25,368 nucleotides of DNA from a virus: IMG/VR virus record IMGVR_UViG_3300044802_000078, positions 1-25,368 of that record. One strand, written 5' to 3'. Made by a program: the position numbers and the translations under genes. Positions 22,893 to 25,368 of this stretch are shown piece after piece. Under the pieces are notes generated by a model. The model did not search any database, was not told the DNA's origin, and saw nothing but the letters and a program-made list of their open reading frames with translations. Positions within the stretch are counted from its first letter, which is position 1, and each line of letters opens with the position of its first letter.

Positions 22893-25368
22893 ATGGCTGC
22901 CTCCTTCAACAAACCGTTCTTCCATGTTATAGACGTGGAAACCACAGGCCGGTCTCCAGGTCATAGACAAACCGGTCTCTTCCAGATTTATGCCTCAAAT
23001 CTCCCTCCTTATCAAGGTGCTTTGCCTTGGGATCCTCGTACTTTTGTCAAGCCCTCCCCGGGCTATGTAGATCCCCGTACCAGTCAATTCACCCCCTTCA
23101 CATTCAACTATGAAAAAGGCGAACCCGTTCTTCGGGCCGCCCGTAAGCTAGGTGTGTCTAGTGAAGAGGAATCAGCTCGTATCTTCTTTGAAGCTGCTTC
23201 AAAGTTCGAAGAACAGCGTGACATTTTCAAACGCACTGCCCGGATCAACACGCAAGCTGTGCCAGGACGTCGTTTTATCTTTGCTGGCTGGAATCCAGAA
23301 TATGACAAAGGTGTGCTTGAAGAAATAGCTCAACGCTATCCCAGTTTGGAACAGTATCGTGGATTCTTCAAGCGCCCGGGCGTAAGCGTATTACATCTTG
23401 AAAAGCCATTCCTTGACCTGGCTTTCATGTATGGGCAGGAGAATCCGGAATTCGCTCGTCGTTATTTCCGTATGGCAGCCAGCACGCCGATCGGCAAGGG
23501 TGTTGGCCCAGGTGCGATACCAAAATCCCCAGGAGAAATGCGCTATGTCTCCGGCTGGGGATTGGAGAATGTCGTCCGCGCAGCCGGCGGTCAGGAACGC
23601 CTGATCGGTATTGGCGCGCAGCACCATGAAGCTGTCGCTGACGTCAGACTTGAAGAGCAACTCTTCGAGCGATCCCGCACAGCTAAGAAGCTTGTCGGCC
23701 GTGGCTATTCTTTTGATGTGGCTATGCGCTCTGCCGGCCTACTGGCAGAAGGCGAGACAGCAGAAACATTCTTCACCAAGACCTATGCTAGCGAATGGAG
23801 CAAGCGTTTAGCCCAGCAAGCTGAAAGAGGTATTGCTCTAAAGCCTCCCACAGCTAACCGTTTTGCTGGGGCAGCTACTAAAGTTCTATTAGTCGCTGCG
23901 GCTGCCACCGCGGCTTATGCTATCGCGCACAGCAAGCGTGAAGATCGACAGACCAGCATCACCGGTTTAAGCGATACTGGTTTATCGGCCAAGCTACGTC
24001 ATGAAACTACAGACTTCGGTTCCGGCTGGCAAGGACAGGATAACCGCACCAAGCAACTGGCTGAGACTCTCCTTACGGGTGCGGCCGTCTTTGCTGCTCA
24101 TAAATGGGCTACTGCTAACTGGGCCGGCTATGCTGAAGGTGTCTATCGCACCCTCAAGATAATAGAGGAACGCTCTCCATCCGAACTATTCCGCACGTTT
24201 GGTCTGTCTCAGCTTCAATCCAGTTACCTGGTCAACGAAGTATTCCTTCGCCCAGAACAATTGATCTATGGTACTTCGCTAACAGCAACCGGCGAACATA
24301 TCCAGCGTCTGACGGGCTTGAATCCTTTGGACTTCAAGCGGGGAATGCAGTTCCGCCGTGCATCCAAGTACTCAGCTTATCTTGAATTGGAAGGCAAGCC
24401 TGGTGTTGCGGTTCGCTTTGCTGAGCGCGGAAGACTGACCGGCGCCTCGGCTCGTTATGGTGGAGAACTTTATGAACCTCTGCCTGGGCGAACATCTGCC
24501 AGTTCAGTTTACGGGGAGTTCAAGGATCTATTCCGCCAGCGCCAGAGACGTCAGGAACCACGTAGCCCTCTAACAAAGAGAGGGGCTTTCGTCTTTGAAG
24601 CCGGCGGTGAGAAGCGTCTATATGAGCCTCTCTTTGGACAGCGTGCTGGCCTTATTGGCAGAATGCAATCTGCCTTTGAGAAGGGTGAGCGCGTAGCCTT
24701 TGAATGGGCTGAGCGTCCTCTGCGCTTACTCGCCAACATTGGTATGGGTCTCGAGCAAGGGACCTATAATAAGCTCTTTCATATCCCCGTCATCGGGGAA
24801 GGAGGCATGCTCAATCAGCTGATGCTGAAAAGAGTGTTGCCTGCTTATCTTGCTGTTACAGCCGCTCGTTACATCAACTACCAGCTGGGGAATAGGCCGG
24901 CCGAGATCGCTGCTGGCATTCCTCTCAAGGCCAAAGTTGCCTGGGCTGAAGCTACAGACAAGATTCCAGGTCTCCGTGAATTGACTGACAAGTATGCGGA
25001 GATAGTTCCCGGCCCACAATATGGTCCATTAGCCTTGCCTATTGCTGGCGGTGCTATCGGTGCTTTTGCACATTATGCATCCGTAGCACGTGGTACAATC
25101 ACTTACGGCGCGCGTGCTGCTCGTGTCAAGGCTGCCCGCTTGGCATTCCGTAAGGGAGCTCTGATCGGCGGCTTAGCGATGCTGCCTTTGCTCCCAGGCA
25201 TGATCGGCAGCCGTCAGACGGCAGACGAACTCCGCAGGATTTATTCCGGTGAGCAGGAAGTACCTATTCGTGCAGGTCGTTGGTGGGATGTAGGGTCTAC
25301 TCCATTCCGCGGCGGGCGCATCAAGTACTTCCGTCAACACTGGTATCCATTGATGCAATCCAAGGCGG
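22893..25368 (+). CDS. Giant protein with N-terminal DEDDh exonuclease domain, tape-measure position (3' partial)
   Basis: Open frame of 825 codons with no stop, running off the window. Start is the ATG at 22893; no good SD is visible. Residues 1-258 contain the DEDDh 3'-5' exonuclease set: FFHVIDVETTG (D14, E16), FAGWNPEYDKGVL (D138) and GIGAQHHEAVADVRLEEQLF (H245, D250). Later segments include hydrophobic runs near 326-345, 390-408, 713-731 and 754-772 with basic stretches between, and a final RWWDVGSTPFRGGRIKYFRQ block. No cysteine occurs in the visible part. Position right after the tail chaperones is where the tape measure normally lies, and length plus hydrophobic segments agree. A virion protein delivered with the DNA is the alternative. 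I recognise the nuclease motifs but not the rest. Confidence 0.75.
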   Translation, partial: MAASFNKPFFHVIDVETTGRSPGHRQTGLFQIYASNLPPYQGALPWDPRTFVKPSPGYVDPRTSQFTPFTFNYEKGEPVLRAARKLGVSSEEESARIFFEAASKFEEQRDIFKRTARINTQAVPGRRFIFAGWNPEYDKGVLEEIAQRYPSLEQYRGFFKRPGVSVLHLEKPFLDLAFMYGQENPEFARRYFRMAASTPIGKGVGPGAIPKSPGEMRYVSGWGLENVVRAAGGQERLIGIGAQHHEAVADVRLEEQLFERSRTAKKLVGRGYSFDVAMRSAGLLAEGETAETFFTKTYASEWSKRLAQQAERGIALKPPTANRFAGAATKVLLVAAAATAAYAIAHSKREDRQTSITGLSDTGLSAKLRHETTDFGSGWQGQDNRTKQLAETLLTGAAVFAAHKWATANWAGYAEGVYRTLKIIEERSPSELFRTFGLSQLQSSYLVNEVFLRPEQLIYGTSLTATGEHIQRLTGLNPLDFKRGMQFRRASKYSAYLELEGKPGVAVRFAERGRLTGASARYGGELYEPLPGRTSASSVYGEFKDLFRQRQRRQEPRSPLTKRGAFVFEAGGEKRLYEPLFGQRAGLIGRMQSAFEKGERVAFEWAERPLRLLANIGMGLEQGTYNKLFHIPVIGEGGMLNQLMLKRVLPAYLAVTAARYINYQLGNRPAEIAAGIPLKAKVAWAEATDKIPGLRELTDKYAEIVPGPQYGPLALPIAGGAIGAFAHYASVARGTITYGARAARVKAARLAFRKGALIGGLAMLPLLPGMIGSRQTADELRRIYSGEQEVPIRAGRWWDVGSTPFRGGRIKYFRQHWYPLMQSKA

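Overview
This window is a contiguous piece of a contractile-tailed bacteriophage (myovirus) genome, either a free phage, a prophage or a metagenomic contig. Every supported gene lies on the + strand, intergenic gaps are tiny, and the order is the classic late-gene order: head maturation protease/scaffold, major capsid protein, head or whisker decoration proteins, lysis genes, neck proteins, tail sheath, tail tube, tail assembly chaperones, then a very large protein in the tape-measure position that runs off the window. Base composition is balanced (roughly half G+C by eye) and most genes have Shine-Dalgarno sites. I cannot name the host from the sequence. The 932-residue sheath and the many decorated virion proteins suggest a phage with a large genome.

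Layout. 1-5842: protease-scaffold fusion (open at the left edge), a capsid-associated protein, a small Com-like zinc ribbon, and the major capsid protein. 5843-5999: hairpin and promoter candidate. 6000-9214: two modular surface proteins built from Ig-like and carbohydrate-binding-like modules, with a small hypothetical between them. 9214-10574: a SleB-type cell-wall hydrolase followed by two membrane proteins, read as a lysis cassette. 10584-13885: structural and accessory proteins, including a collagen-like fibre and a coiled-coil membrane protein. 13896-15259: neck/tail-completion candidates. 15280-21276: sheath and three tandem tail-tube-like paralogues, with hairpins and one good intrinsic terminator between them. 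21276-25368: a 55-residue basic protein, a promoter candidate, two same-frame tail-chaperone genes, an A-type iron-sulfur carrier (IscA/ErpA/HesB family), and a giant ORF open at the right edge.

The most unusual part is the last 4 kb. The giant ORF occupies the tape-measure position, yet its first ~258 residues carry a complete DEDDh exonuclease motif set (D14, E16, D138, H245, D250), followed by hydrophobic segments. The gene immediately before it encodes an Fe-S cluster carrier with all three cysteine ligands, translationally coupled to the chaperone gene upstream. A nuclease built into, or delivered with, a tail protein and an Fe-S carrier in a tail operon are the two leads I would follow first.
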